From assembly GCF_000181495.1 (NCBI RefSeq), contig NZ_ABCF01000013.1, forward strand, positions 1 through 61,251: a stretch of 61,251 nucleotides of DNA, in the 5' to 3' direction. A program made the position numbers and the translations under genes. Shown here piece after piece: positions 25,625 through 33,624 of the stretch (the stretch's first letter is position 1; each line of letters opens with the position of its first letter). Below the pieces are notes generated by a model. That model was not told the origin of the DNA, did no database searches, and worked only from the letters and a program-made list of their open reading frames with translations. The stretch is from Bacillus sp. SG-1 (GTDB lineage: Bacteria > Bacillota > Bacilli > Bacillales > Bacillaceae_B).

Positions 25625-26151
25625 TGGACAGGAGAGTGGAGGTAGTACCCCATAATCCACAATGGAAAGAGCAGTTCTTCTATGAAAAAGAAAGACTGGA
25701 TAAAGTATTTGATGGACTTGCCGCAATTCATCATATTGGTTCAACTTCTGTTGAAGGACTTGCAGCAAAGCCAATCATCGACTTCCTGATTGAGGTACCC
25801 CATATCCGAATTGCGGATGACAAGACTGCCGAGTTAGAGGACTTGGGTTACATAGGCAAAGGAGAAAATGGAATACCCGGACGCCGGTACTTCTTCTATG
25901 AAACTGGAGAGGGAGAAAGGCTGTACCATATTCATGTTTTTCCAAGCGGCAGCAAAGAAATTGAACGGCACCTGGTCTTTAGGGACTACTTGAGGGCTTT
26001 TAAGAACGAAGCAGAGAAATATGGCAAGTTGAAAACGGAATTGGCTGCCCTGTATCCAATCGATATGGATGCGTACATAGACGGGAAAAATGATTTTGTT
26101 CAGGAGATGGAACAGAAAGCCATGGAATGGGGAAGAAACACGACTAATTAA
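25624..26151 (+). CDS. GrpB family protein (nucleotidyltransferase-like)
   Basis: 175 residues. The GrpB/UPF0157 family, related to the nucleotidyltransferase fold: VEVVPHNPQWKEQF, HHIGSTSVEGLAAKPIIDFLIEV with the GSTS plus KPIID metal motif, and the C-terminal LVFRDYLRAFKNEAEKYGKLKTELAA. Biochemical role unknown. The GTG start overlaps the yqkE stop by one base. Its insertion between yqkE and yqkF is not in B. subtilis as far as I recall. Ends in a strong terminator. Confidence 0.9.
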   Translation: MDRRVEVVPHNPQWKEQFFYEKERLDKVFDGLAAIHHIGSTSVEGLAAKPIIDFLIEVPHIRIADDKTAELEDLGYIGKGENGIPGRRYFFYETGEGERLYHIHVFPSGSKEIERHLVFRDYLRAFKNEAEKYGKLKTELAALYPIDMDAYIDGKNDFVQEMEQKAMEWGRNTTN

Positions 26152-26172
26152 GAGTAGTCGTGTTTTTTTATT
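26134..26172 (+). terminator. Terminator after the GrpB gene
   Basis: ACACGACTA / TAGTCGTGT with a loop that includes the stop codon, followed by a long T-run. Confidence 0.88.
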
Positions 26173-26270
26173 GTAAAATAAAATGAACTTTGCTTGTTTC
26201 CAGAATTCAAGTCCAGAGGGTCAAGAAATGACAAAACCATCCCTGCATGGAGGAATGGCCGGGTATTTGA

Positions 26271-27194
26271 TCAGATGCGGTGCTGTTCATAAACACTATT
26301 CTTTGTTACTTCCTTCAGGAACTGTACTTCTTCGCTTGTTAAAGGTTCTGCCTTGACTGCACGTGCATTTTCCCGAACTTGCTCCGCAGAGCTTGCGCCC
26401 GGAACAACAGCGGATACTTCCTTGTGGCTCAGGATATACTGCAGTGCTGTTTGAGTCATGGACCTCTGGGAGCCCAGCTTTTCATGGATACTTCCAAGGA
26501 CATCTTCAAGCTCGGAATAAGAGTAATCAAGATACCCATTCTCCTTGATTTTACCAGAAGCTTTTTCAAGCATTTGCTCACTGAGCAAGCCTTTTGCCAC
26601 GGGTCCTCTTGTCACGACGCTGATGTTTTTTTCCTTCAGCCGTGGAAACACTTCTTCAGGGCGCCTGTCCAATAAGCTGTACTGCATCATGACCGATACA
26701 ATATTGGAAGACTCGGAGAATCGCTTTATGACGTTCGGGCGGATGGAAGAGATTCCGTAATAGCGGATTATTCCTTCCTGTTTTAGTTCTTCAAATGCTT
26801 CAATGGTCTCTTCTGCATGGTCTTCCATAGTACCGCCGTGCAGCTGGTACAAGTCGATGTAGTCAGTTCCCAGCCTTTTTAAGCTGCGTTTCGCCGCTTC
26901 CTTGATATAGTGCTTCGAAGGGTCCCAGTGCCATCCATCCTCCACATCATCCCAGCGGTTGCCCGCCTTTGTGGCAATGATCACCTTATCTCTTACTGAG
27001 TGAAGTGCTTTTCCGACAATCTGTTCGTTTTCCCCAAAATCGTACAGGTCAGCCGTATCGAAGTAGTTAATGCCTTCTTCCAAAGCTGCTTCAATGATAG
27101 GCTGAGCCTTCTTCAAATCTTTACCGAGAGACATGCACCCCAGTCCCATTCTGCTTACATGTAAGTCCGAATTGCCTAAACGCCGTTTTTCCAT
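26271..27194 (-). CDS. Aldo/keto reductase (YqkF-like)
   Basis: 307-residue NAD(P)H-dependent oxidoreductase of the AKR superfamily. The N-terminal MEKRRLGNSDLHVSRMGLGCM hairpin is followed by the catalytic tetrad region: Asp and Tyr in NYFDTADLYDFGENE, Lys in IIATKAG, and His in LYQLHGG. The cofactor-binding C-terminus has VVPGASSAEQVREN. Substrate unknown. GAAAGGACGG precedes the ATG. The small mciZ gene lies about 65 bp upstream on the same strand and could share its transcript. Confidence 0.92.
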   Translation of the reverse strand: MEKRRLGNSDLHVSRMGLGCMSLGKDLKKAQPIIEAALEEGINYFDTADLYDFGENEQIVGKALHSVRDKVIIATKAGNRWDDVEDGWHWDPSKHYIKEAAKRSLKRLGTDYIDLYQLHGGTMEDHAEETIEAFEELKQEGIIRYYGISSIRPNVIKRFSESSNIVSVMMQYSLLDRRPEEVFPRLKEKNISVVTRGPVAKGLLSEQMLEKASGKIKENGYLDYSYSELEDVLGSIHEKLGSQRSMTQTALQYILSHKEVSAVVPGASSAEQVRENARAVKAEPLTSEEVQFLKEVTKNSVYEQHRI

Positions 27195-27261
27195 GATTTA
27201 CTCCGTCCTTTCCTCACGATGGTTAAGGCTATTGTATCGAATCAGGACAGAAGAAACCAAT

Positions 27262-27399
27262 TTACTGTTTGGCATCGTTCGCGGCTTTAACCCAGTCCTC
27301 AACATAAGTGAATTTATTGCTGTATTCTTTCAGTTTGGCCTTGATTTCCCAGGCTTTCCCCTGAAGAATGAATCCTTTTGGGTGAACTATCACTTTCAT
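27262..27399 (-). CDS. mciZ: MciZ-like inhibitor of FtsZ (45 aa)
   Basis: A 45-residue frame, MKVIVHPKGFILQGKAWEIK followed by AKLKEYSNKFTYVEDWVKAA and NDAKQ. It keeps the core I remember for the 40-residue B. subtilis MciZ: a PKG turn, GKAWEI, AKLKEY, a short strand and a DW near the end. MciZ is made in the mother cell under sigma-E and caps FtsZ filaments to block division during sporulation. TGGAGGTTTTTTAG gives a strong ribosome binding site. Position beside nudF, as in B. subtilis, supports the call. I do not see a clean sigma-E promoter. It has a longer tail than B. subtilis. Confidence 0.85.
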   Translation of the reverse strand: MKVIVHPKGFILQGKAWEIKAKLKEYSNKFTYVEDWVKAANDAKQ

Positions 27400-27536
27400 C
27401 TAAAAAACCTCCACAAGAGAATTTAATATCTGAAACAGAGAAGGATAAAATGGTCAAAGTCCGAATGTGATTAATCTATATTCAAAAAAGGTAATAGTAT
27501 GAGTGAAAGCAGGGATAATGGGAATGGAAAGAAATT

Positions 27537-27546
27537 TTGATATAAT
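27537..27546 (+). promoter_or_regulatory. Possible extended -10 promoter of nudF
   Basis: TTGA-TATAAT has a consensus -10 with TG in the extended position, 39 bases before the nudF start. No clear -35. Confidence 0.45.
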
Positions 27547-27584
27547 ACTTTTATCAATGAGGCTCTAAGAAGAGGAGTGTAAAT

Positions 27585-28139
27585 ATGAAGAAATTTGAAG
27601 AAAAAACATTGAAAACAGAAAAAATCTACCAGGGGAAAATTATTGACTTGCAAGTAGATGAAGTAAGTCTCCCTGATGGCAAAACGTCTAAACGCGAATT
27701 GATTAAACATCCCGGAGCGGTGGCGGTCATTGCCTTGACGCCGGAAGGGAAAATCGTGATGGTCGAACAATACCGTAAAGCATTGGAACAATCGATAGTG
27801 GAAATTCCTGCAGGAAAATTGGAAAAGGGTGAGGAGCCAATGAAAACGGCGGAAAGAGAGTTGGAAGAAGAGACAGGTTACGCCTGTAAGAAAATGAAGC
27901 CTCTCATTTCCTTCTATACATCTCCCGGGTTTGCAGATGAATTGGTTCATCTGTTCATTGCAGAGGATATCTATCAATTGGAAAATGCAAGTGAGGCGGA
28001 TGAAGACGAGTTTGTAGAACTACTGGAGGTAAGCCTTGAGGAAGCTCAAACAATGATTGAAGAGAAGCGGATTTATGATGCAAAAACAGCTTATGCTGTA
28101 CAATACCTTCAATTGAAAGAAGCATTGAAAGGACAATGA
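27585..28139 (+). CDS. nudF: ADP-ribose pyrophosphatase (Nudix hydrolase)
   Basis: 184 residues. The Nudix box GKLEKGEEPMKTAERELEEETGY lies at residues about 77-99, with all Glu ligands for Mg2+, inside a typical beta-grasp fold (FEEKTLKTEKIYQGKIIDLQVDEV first). It hydrolyses ADP-ribose to AMP and ribose 5-phosphate in the cytosol. AAGAGGAG precedes the ATG. The stop overlaps the next gene's start in an ATGA, so it is translationally coupled to the EndoQ-like gene. Same place as B. subtilis nudF. Confidence 0.95.
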   Translation: MKKFEEKTLKTEKIYQGKIIDLQVDEVSLPDGKTSKRELIKHPGAVAVIALTPEGKIVMVEQYRKALEQSIVEIPAGKLEKGEEPMKTAERELEEETGYACKKMKPLISFYTSPGFADELVHLFIAEDIYQLENASEADEDEFVELLEVSLEEAQTMIEEKRIYDAKTAYAVQYLQLKEALKGQ

Positions 28140-29302
28140 GACAATACTTCGCAGACTTGCATGTTCATATAGGAAGGACTGCAAGCGGACGGGCGGTAAA
28201 AATCACCGGTTCACGGACATTGACCCTCAGTAATATTCTGCGATACTCAAGTTATCCAAAAGGTCTTCATATGACTGGAATCATTGATTGTCATTCACCG
28301 GAAGTCATACAGGAAATCGAGCTGCTGATTGAAAAAGGAGAGCTGACGGAGTTGGACGACGGTGGCTTTCAGCATGAAAGCGGACTGGTTCTTATTCCCG
28401 GAAGTGAACTGGAAATAAACGATGAGACCTGTAAGGGGCCAATTCATGTACTTGCTTATTTTCCGGATCTAAAGGCGCTGAAATCTTTCTCTGTTTGGCT
28501 GGGAGACAGGGTGACAAACGTTCACCTTAGTTCACAAAGGATTTATGCAGAAGGAAAAGAATTGCAGGAAAAGGTGAAAGCATTAGGGGGACTTTTTATT
28601 CCCGCCCATATTTTTACGCCCTTTAAGAGTCTTTATGGAAAGGGCGTAAGCACATCCTTAAGCGAAGTGTTTTATCCTGAAATGATAGATGCAGTTGAGC
28701 TTGGGCTGAGCAGTAATACGGCAATGGCTAATAATATTGCTGAGCTGCACGGCTACCCGTTCTTGACTAATTCGGATGCCCATTCCCTCGCGAAAATGGC
28801 GAGGGAGTACAATTCGATTACAATGGCCTCTCCTTCATTCAACGAACTGGCGAAGGCATTGAAGAATCAGGAGGGACGAAAGATTGCAGCCAATTATGGT
28901 CTGGACCCTCTCTTGGGAAAATACTATGAAACAACCTGCAACAGCTGCGAAATGATTATACCTGATAAAGCTGGAGAGTGTCCCGAGTGCGGTCACACCA
29001 GGAAAATCAGGGGAGTAAAGCATCGTATTGCCGAATTATCCGGAGACGCACCACCGCCAGTGAGACCGCCTTATATTCCGCAAATCCCGCTGGAGTACAT
29101 TCCGGGTCTGGGGCCGAAGACATTAGAAAAATTACTGAATCACTTCGGTACCGAAATGGACATATTGCATTTTGTCCCACGGGAAAAAATTGCAGAAGTA
29201 ACGACAATTCAACTTGCGGAAAGCATCCATAAAGCCAGGATAGGAGAACTGGTCATTAACGCGGGCGGCGGGGGAAGATATGGAAGAGTTTCTAAAACGT
29301 AA
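28136..29302 (+). CDS. PHP-domain endonuclease Q-like protein (YqxK-like)
   Basis: 388 residues. The PHP metal site shows DLHVHIGR near residue 7, IIDCHSPEV near 51, and NSDAHSLAKM near 223. A zinc-ribbon follows (CNSCEMI ... CPECGHT, residues about 268-290), then a helix-hairpin-helix (YIPGLGPKTLEKLLNHFG). This is the domain order of endonuclease Q, which cuts 5' of deaminated or abasic bases; bacterial homologues include B. subtilis proteins near nudF. The 4-base overlap with nudF implies one operon. A role in repair of deaminated DNA is inferred from the family. Confidence 0.88.
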   Translation: MRQYFADLHVHIGRTASGRAVKITGSRTLTLSNILRYSSYPKGLHMTGIIDCHSPEVIQEIELLIEKGELTELDDGGFQHESGLVLIPGSELEINDETCKGPIHVLAYFPDLKALKSFSVWLGDRVTNVHLSSQRIYAEGKELQEKVKALGGLFIPAHIFTPFKSLYGKGVSTSLSEVFYPEMIDAVELGLSSNTAMANNIAELHGYPFLTNSDAHSLAKMAREYNSITMASPSFNELAKALKNQEGRKIAANYGLDPLLGKYYETTCNSCEMIIPDKAGECPECGHTRKIRGVKHRIAELSGDAPPPVRPPYIPQIPLEYIPGLGPKTLEKLLNHFGTEMDILHFVPREKIAEVTTIQLAESIHKARIGELVINAGGGGRYGRVSKT

Positions 29303-29316
29303 GTGATTTGGTGCAT

Positions 29317-29356
29317 AACGAGGACAATGGCTGTATGAGCCATTGTCCTTTTTGGA
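29317..29356 (+). terminator. Terminator after the EndoQ-like gene
   Basis: GGACAATGGCT / AGCCATTGTCC with a 5-base loop and TTTTT. Confidence 0.9.
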
Positions 29357-29531
29357 GGAAAGCCTTGTATAAAGCATTACGGTGCGGTTGGGGTTGTTAT
29401 AGTAAGCCGTACGTTAAACATTTTTCCAGTATGGCACCACCGTGATTTTAGCTTCTTTTTCTCAGTATCTCGCTGTACTGATCACTTTTTCAGTGTAAAT
29501 GTGCTTTGGCAGAAGGACATTCTTTTTTAAA

Positions 29532-29723
29532 CGCTGTTTTCGTATATATTGTTGCCCTCGGAAAAATCCAAAGAGCCGGATTTTTCCCCTTGGAGACAAG
29601 GGCTTTTTTCTCTGAACAAGGTGAATTAGCTCTTTTCTTCTTGTTTATCAGCTATTTTTAGTTAATTAAGTAAGTATTTTTTATAGTTCGTATTAAATAG
29701 CAACAAAGTTTACGAAAAGAGCC
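29532..29723. mobile_element. MITE-like element, copy B (192 bp)
   Basis: Left end CGCTGTTTTCGTATATATTG, right end CAACAAAGTTTACGAAAAGAGCC: imperfect inverted repeats. Perfect 8-bp duplication TTTTTAAA at 29524-29531 and 29724-29731. Internal hairpin GGAAAAATCC/GGATTTTTCC. The right duplication ends 4 bases before the stop codon of the acetyltransferase gene, so the element may now provide that gene's transcript end. The rest of 29357-29523 shows no gene. Confidence 0.83.
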
Positions 29724-29735
29724 TTTTTAAAAGCT

Positions 29736-30323
29736 TTAATGATGATGGTAGTTCCATTCGGCTGCTAGGACCGAGTAAACACACGTATTTCTGAATTCTT
29801 TTCCATCTGCACTCAAGGCGTTGCGGCGCAGCACTCCATCGAGGGTGAAGCCAAGCCGTTCAGGGATCCGGCGCGAAGCCAGGTTCAACTCATCACAACG
29901 AATCTCCACCCTGTTAAAGGCGAACTGTTCAAAAGCAAAGCGGGTCAACTCCTTAACAGCTTCGGTAATATATCCTCTGCCGCCAAAGGAAGAGACGCCC
30001 CAATAACCGATTTCCACACTGCCTGTCTTCCAGTCAATACGATGATATCCGGTTGATCCGGCCAGTTCACCACTATCTTTCTTGTAAATATGCAGTCTGA
30101 AATCTTTTCTCAGAATAAATTGGGCGTATGACTCGCGTAAGCCTGTCTCTATTTCTTCAATCGTCTGTTCTTTTTGGGCAAAAGGCATCCATTCTGCCAG
30201 GGATTTAATAGAAGAATTGATAGCTTCATGAACGATTTTCCCGTCCCCTGGCTTACAGGGTTTAATGTAAAGTCGGTTTGTTTCAATGACGTCCGGAAAG
30301 TCAAATAATATAGGGGTTTCCAT
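29736..30323 (-). CDS. GNAT acetyltransferase (RimJ/RimL type)
   Basis: 195 residues, Acetyltransf_3 type: the N-terminal strand IETNRLYIKPCKPGDG, then HIYKKDSGELAGSTGYHRID, the acetyl-CoA loop SSFGGRGYITEAVKELTRFAF (GRGY), and NRVEIRCDELNLASRRIPERLGF. Such enzymes acetylate protein N-termini or small amines; the target here is unknown. GGAGGAG precedes the ATG. Upstream is divergent spoIIM; downstream is MITE copy B. Confidence 0.9.
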   Translation of the reverse strand: METPILFDFPDVIETNRLYIKPCKPGDGKIVHEAINSSIKSLAEWMPFAQKEQTIEEIETGLRESYAQFILRKDFRLHIYKKDSGELAGSTGYHRIDWKTGSVEIGYWGVSSFGGRGYITEAVKELTRFAFEQFAFNRVEIRCDELNLASRRIPERLGFTLDGVLRRNALSADGKEFRNTCVYSVLAAEWNYHHH

Positions 30324-30423
30324 CGTATCTCCTCCAGAGTTTTCAGAAGATTATATCGAATATAACTGCGCACCGCAACTCCTGAGTATAAAAAAATAAC
30401 CGGTATTTACCCCTTCTTCGCAA

Positions 30424-30451
30424 CATAATTGATAGATTCCCAACATAGTAT
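30424..30451 (+). promoter_or_regulatory. Sigma-E-type promoter of spoIIM
   Basis: CATAATT (30424-30430), a 13-bp spacer and CATAGTAT (30444-30451) fit the sigma-E pattern (ATATT-like -35, CATANNNT -10), 29 bases before the spoIIM start. spoIIM is sigma-E dependent in B. subtilis. The dacB gene has the same -35 word. Confidence 0.7.
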
Positions 30452-30479
30452 CTAGTAATAAGCAATGAGGAGGAAAACA

Positions 30480-31136
30480 ATGCGAAAGGGAATCTCAGCA
30501 AAAAATCCAATAATTGATCATGTACAATCACATTCCTCTATCTATTTATTTATACTGACTTTATTCTTAATGGGGGTTATTTTCGGGGCAGTGGTCGTAA
30601 ACAGTCTGTCGTTTACCCAAAAAGAAGACCTGTACTTTTACCTGGGGCAGTTTTTTGGAGAAATTGCTGACGGACAATTTACTTCTGCAGAAGACTTGTT
30701 TCGCCAGAGTTTTCTTCATAATGTGAAATATTTAGGCTTGATGTGGATTCTTGGAATATCCATCATAGGCCTTCCGCTTATTTTTATTCTATTGTTTATG
30801 AAGGGGGTCGTGATCGGCTTTACGGTCGGATTCTTAGTGAATCAAATGGGGTGGAGCGGATTTCTGCTTTCATTTGCTACTGTCCTGCCGCAAAATATTG
30901 TCATCATCCCGGCCTTCATTTATATAGGAGTGATAAGTGTCAGCTTCTCTCTGACGCTCATACGCAAAATCTTCATGAAGCTTTCTCCGCATCTGCAAGT
31001 GCAGATGGTGCCGTTACTCTCGAGATATGTCATTGCCTTTGTTCTGGCGATAGCCGTTATAACAGTAGCAGCCGGTATTGAAGCATATATCTCTCCAAGC
31101 TTGATGAAGACAATGGTTAACCTTTCTAACAAATGA
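30480..31136 (+). CDS. spoIIM: Stage II sporulation protein M
   Basis: 218-residue membrane protein with about five hydrophobic spans (IYLFILTLFLMGVIFGAVVV, LGLMWILGISIIGLPLIFIL, the GFTVGFLV region, NIVIIPAFIYIGVISVSF, and YVIAFVLAIAVITVAAGI). SpoIIM forms the DMP complex with SpoIID and SpoIIP that thins septal peptidoglycan for engulfment; it sits in the mother-cell septal membrane. GAGGAGG is spaced for the ATG at 30480, not for the ATG at 30465 that contains it. A sigma-E-type promoter lies upstream. fur follows after 114 bp with its own promoter. Confidence 0.95.
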   Translation: MRKGISAKNPIIDHVQSHSSIYLFILTLFLMGVIFGAVVVNSLSFTQKEDLYFYLGQFFGEIADGQFTSAEDLFRQSFLHNVKYLGLMWILGISIIGLPLIFILLFMKGVVIGFTVGFLVNQMGWSGFLLSFATVLPQNIVIIPAFIYIGVISVSFSLTLIRKIFMKLSPHLQVQMVPLLSRYVIAFVLAIAVITVAAGIEAYISPSLMKTMVNLSNK

Positions 31137-31150
31137 TAATTACTATTATA

Positions 31151-31188
31151 TGATAACGATTATAATCCCTACTTTATAATGATTTTAT
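31151..31188. promoter_or_regulatory. Two PerR/Fur-type boxes upstream of fur
   Basis: TGATAACGATTATAA (31151-31165) and TTATAATGATTTTAT (31174-31188) each match 12 of 14 fixed positions of the PerR box TTATAATNATTATAA; the first also resembles the Fur 7-1-7 motif. The second ends 2 bases before the -35 of fur. B. subtilis fur is known to be PerR regulated. Confidence 0.6.
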
Positions 31189-31189
31189 T

Positions 31190-31217
31190 TTGCATATCCG
31201 TCCCTTTTTGTTATAAT
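31190..31217 (+). promoter_or_regulatory. Sigma-A promoter of fur
   Basis: TTGCAT (31190-31195), 16-bp spacer, TATAAT (31212-31217), about 33 bases before the fur start codon. Confidence 0.7.
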
Positions 31218-31250
31218 AATGGAGACATTGACGGGGGAGGGAGCCGGATT

Positions 31251-31715
31251 ATGGAAAGCAGAATAGACCGTATAAAGAAACAGCTTTCTTCTGCCAGCTA
31301 TAAGCTGACACCACAGCGAGAAGCGACAGTAAGAGTTTTATTGGAAAATGAAGAAGATCATCTTAGTGCAGAAGATGTATACCTCCTCGTTAAAGAAAAA
31401 TCTCCCGAAATTGGATTGGCCACTGTCTATCGGACATTAGAGCTTTTGACAGAGTTGAAAATTGTAGACAAAATAAATTTCGGCGATGGTGTATCGAGGT
31501 ATGATCTCCGTCAAGAAGGAGCCGCTCATTTTCACCATCACCTGGTGTGTATAGAATGCGGAGCTGTAGATGAAATTCAAGAAGATTTACTTGAAGATGT
31601 CGAAGCGATTGTAGAAAGAGATTGGAAGTTTAAAATAAAAGACCACCGTCTGACGTTTCATGGCATTTGCTATAGATGCCAGGAAAAAACAGAAGACGGA
31701 AATGAAAATGAATAA
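31251..31715 (+). CDS. fur: Ferric uptake regulator
   Basis: 154 residues. Winged helix at residues about 15-85 (KLTPQREATVRVLLENEEDHLSAEDVYLL ... IGLATVYRTLELLTELKIV), then the dimerisation/metal domain with HFHHHLVCIECGAVDEI and the second zinc pair CYRCQ near the C-terminus. Fe2+-bound Fur represses iron uptake genes. It is told from PerR by its position upstream of yqzK-xerD, as in B. subtilis, and by overall similarity; I cannot exclude a PerR-like role by motif alone. The ATG at 31251 has GGGGGAGGGAG upstream; the longer frame covers the promoter. Confidence 0.92.
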   Translation: MESRIDRIKKQLSSASYKLTPQREATVRVLLENEEDHLSAEDVYLLVKEKSPEIGLATVYRTLELLTELKIVDKINFGDGVSRYDLRQEGAAHFHHHLVCIECGAVDEIQEDLLEDVEAIVERDWKFKIKDHRLTFHGICYRCQEKTEDGNENE

Positions 31716-31717
31716 AA

Positions 31718-31757
31718 CCGCAGAACTGGCCGTCGTGATGTCAGTTCTTTTTTTTGA
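31718..31757 (+). terminator. Terminator after fur
   Basis: AGAACTG / CAGTTCT with a 13-base loop and eight T residues. Confidence 0.8.
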
Positions 31758-31799
31758 GTTTTTTTAGAAAGTTTTTTGTAGACATTGAAAAATTCCCGC

Positions 31800-32020
31800 C
31801 AAAAGTGTCATGAGGGAGTTCAAGGACACGAACCGAGTGAATCTCCGTTATCATGAGGGGGTTTCTCAAGGACATAAACCGAGGCAAATCTCGTCAAAAG
31901 TGTCATGAGGGAGCTTCTCAAGGACATGAACCGGGGCAAATTCCCCCACAAGTGTCATGAGGGGGTTCCTCAAGGACATGAACCCAGCAAATTCGCGTCA
32001 AAAGTGTCATGAGGTCTTTT
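31800..32020. repeat. 52-bp tandem repeat array (about 4-5 units)
   Basis: TCATGAG occurs at 31808, 31851, 31903, 31955 and 32007 (43, then three times 52). Each full unit reads TCATGAGGGAG, then CTCAAGGACATGA, so TCATG/CATGA and GAG/CTC can pair as a nested stem. Sequence is unrelated to the 16-kb array, but period and architecture are the same. Confidence 0.85.
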
Positions 32021-32190
32021 TCGAGGCCATGCAGAAATAGCCCTAATGTTGAATCATCAAGAGCACTTAACATATGAGAGAAGCCAGCCCCTTGAATCTC
32101 ACCGCCCGTCACACGAAGTCGTCCACCTGCAACTGAAGCAATGCTTACGGTACCGCATATGAATATAGGATTTTTACTGAGTTGTGGTAT
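32021..32190 (-). other. Coding-like remnant of unknown origin
   Basis: On the minus strand an open stretch translates as KNPIFICGTVSIASVAGGRL, RVTGGEIQGAGFSHML and SALDDSTLGLFLHGLE, which looks protein-like. It has no good start or ribosome binding site and runs into the tandem array. It may be the tail of a decayed gene; no family recognised. Confidence 0.25.
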
Positions 32191-32247
32191 AAATCACGCC
32201 TTTTTCGTCATAGCTTGTTAGAAAGAACGTTTATGGAGGACAGGCGT

Positions 32248-32478
32248 ATGTTTCAAACAGGCATGAAGACAATTTGGCACACAATTAAGGTATTTATATT
32301 GTTTACAGGCTCTACGATTCTTTTTTACTATGGTATTATGTGTATAAGTGAAGAATATGAAAACTATCACAGATACGATGAGCCGGAAGGTGCGGCTGTA
32401 AAGGTATTCCAGACTGTATCAGAGGAGGACCGCAGCTGGACTGACCGGCTATTACTTTTTTATATGAATGGGGAGTAA
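32248..32478 (+). CDS. YqzK family protein (DUF4227)
   Basis: 76 residues: MFQTGMKTIWHTIKVFILF, a single transmembrane helix (KVFILFTGSTILFYYGIMCI), then a short charged tail HRYDEPEGAAVKVF. It matches the small YqzK/DUF4227 family found between fur and xerD in Bacillaceae; function unknown. The ATG at 32248 is chosen because GGAGGA (32235-32240) is 7 bases upstream; the longer frame includes that site. xerD begins 6 bases after its stop, so the two are cotranscribed. Confidence 0.85.
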   Translation: MFQTGMKTIWHTIKVFILFTGSTILFYYGIMCISEEYENYHRYDEPEGAAVKVFQTVSEEDRSWTDRLLLFYMNGE

Positions 32479-32484
32479 TGAAGC

Positions 32485-33378
32485 TTGGAGAGCCGACTAC
32501 AAGATTATATCCATTTTTTGATTGTTGAAAAGGGTCTGGCAAAGAATTCGGTAGATTCCTATCAGCGTGACTTGAAAAATTATATGAAATTCATTCAAAA
32601 CGTGGATTCAGCAGAAAGCTGGAATGATGTTCAGAGAGTCAATATTACCGGATTTCTTGGCCATTTGAAAAATGAAGGAAAGTCTGCCAAAACAGTTGCC
32701 AGGCATGTAGCTTCCATTCGGTCTTTTCACCAGTTCCTTCTGCGTGAGAAGGTAACGGATCAAGATCCTTCTATACATATTGAGTCACCCAAAATGGAAC
32801 GTTCACTCCCGAAGGTACTCAGTATAGATGAAGTGGAAGCTCTCCTGGAAGCTCCGCAGGAAAGCTCTGCCCTTGGAATCAGGGATAAAGCGATGCTTGA
32901 GGTGCTTTATGCAACGGGAATCCGTGTATCTGAATTGATCAGGCTTAAGATGGATGATGTCCACCTGAAAATGGGCTTTGTCCGCTGTATAGGAAAAGGC
33001 AATAAGGAACGGATCATCCCTATTGGAAAGGCCGCCATTACTGTGCTGGAAAAGTACCTTTTGGAAGGACGGCCGAAATTGGTCAGTAAAAAGCATAAAG
33101 ACGATTCACTCTTTTTGAATCACCATGGAAAAGGATTATCAAGGCAGGGCTTCTGGAAAATTTTAAAGGGACTGGCTGCCGAAGCGAAGATTACTAAAGA
33201 ACTGACACCTCATACCCTCAGGCATTCATTTGCTACACATCTGCTAGAGAATGGGGCTGACCTGCGTGCTGTGCAGGAAATGCTCGGACATGTGGATATT
33301 TCTACAACTCAAATTTATACACATGTGACAAAGACGAGAATGAAAGACGTTTATTCAAAATTTCACCCGCGGGCTTAA
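32485..33378 (+). CDS. xerD: Site-specific tyrosine recombinase XerD
   Basis: 297 residues. N-terminal SAM-like core-binding domain ([26 protein letters not shown]). The catalytic domain has Arg in [14 protein letters not shown], Lys in [39 protein letters not shown] (His-x-x-Arg, His), and the nucleophile Tyr in [10 protein letters not shown]. With a XerC partner it resolves chromosome dimers at dif at the division site. TTG start with GGGGAG upstream. Directly downstream of yqzK, as in B. subtilis (ripX). Confidence 0.96.
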   Translation: MESRLQDYIHFLIVEKGLAKNSVDSYQRDLKNYMKFIQNVDSAESWNDVQRVNITGFLGHLKNEGKSAKTVARHVASIRSFHQFLLREKVTDQDPSIHIESPKMERSLPKVLSIDEVEALLEAPQESSALGIRDKAMLEVLYATGIRVSELIRLKMDDVHLKMGFVRCIGKGNKERIIPIGKAAITVLEKYLLEGRPKLVSKKHKDDSLFLNHHGKGLSRQGFWKILKGLAAEAKITKELTPHTLRHSFATHLLENGADLRAVQEMLGHVDISTTQIYTHVTKTRMKDVYSKFHPRA

Positions 33379-33434
33379 CTTTGCCGGCGGTTTTTCTTTT
33401 TCGGCAGCGAATAATGGAGCAGATGCAATATGGA

Positions 33435-33448
33435 TGAAAACGCTTGTA
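33435..33448 (+). promoter_or_regulatory. Possible cre site upstream of deoB
   Basis: TGAAAACGCTTGTA matches cre (TGWNANCGNTNWCA) at all but two of the fixed positions. Nucleoside catabolic operons of Bacillus are known CcpA targets. Confidence 0.45.
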
Positions 33449-33502
33449 TTTTAAAAGTATCACCTTTAAAATAAGGTTGTCTGACTTCTGACGAATCTTC
33501 TT

Positions 33503-33532
33503 TTGGTTACAACCCGGTAATCGGGGTAATAT
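33503..33532 (+). promoter_or_regulatory. Possible sigma-A promoter of deoB-punA-pdp
   Basis: TTGGTT (33503-33508), 18-bp spacer, TAATAT (33527-33532), about 90 bases before deoB. Confidence 0.45.
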
Positions 33533-33624
33533 AAACGTATTAATGACCAAATATAATAAGTGGAGGAATGGACTCCATAAAACAGTTAAAAGAGGGAACA
33601 AATTATTAAAGGAGGAAGAGACAA

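Noticed and set aside
27471..27977. 168-residue minus-strand frame opposite nudF
   Set aside because: It is the antisense shadow of the clear Nudix gene; Phe/Leu/His-rich composition typical of shadows.
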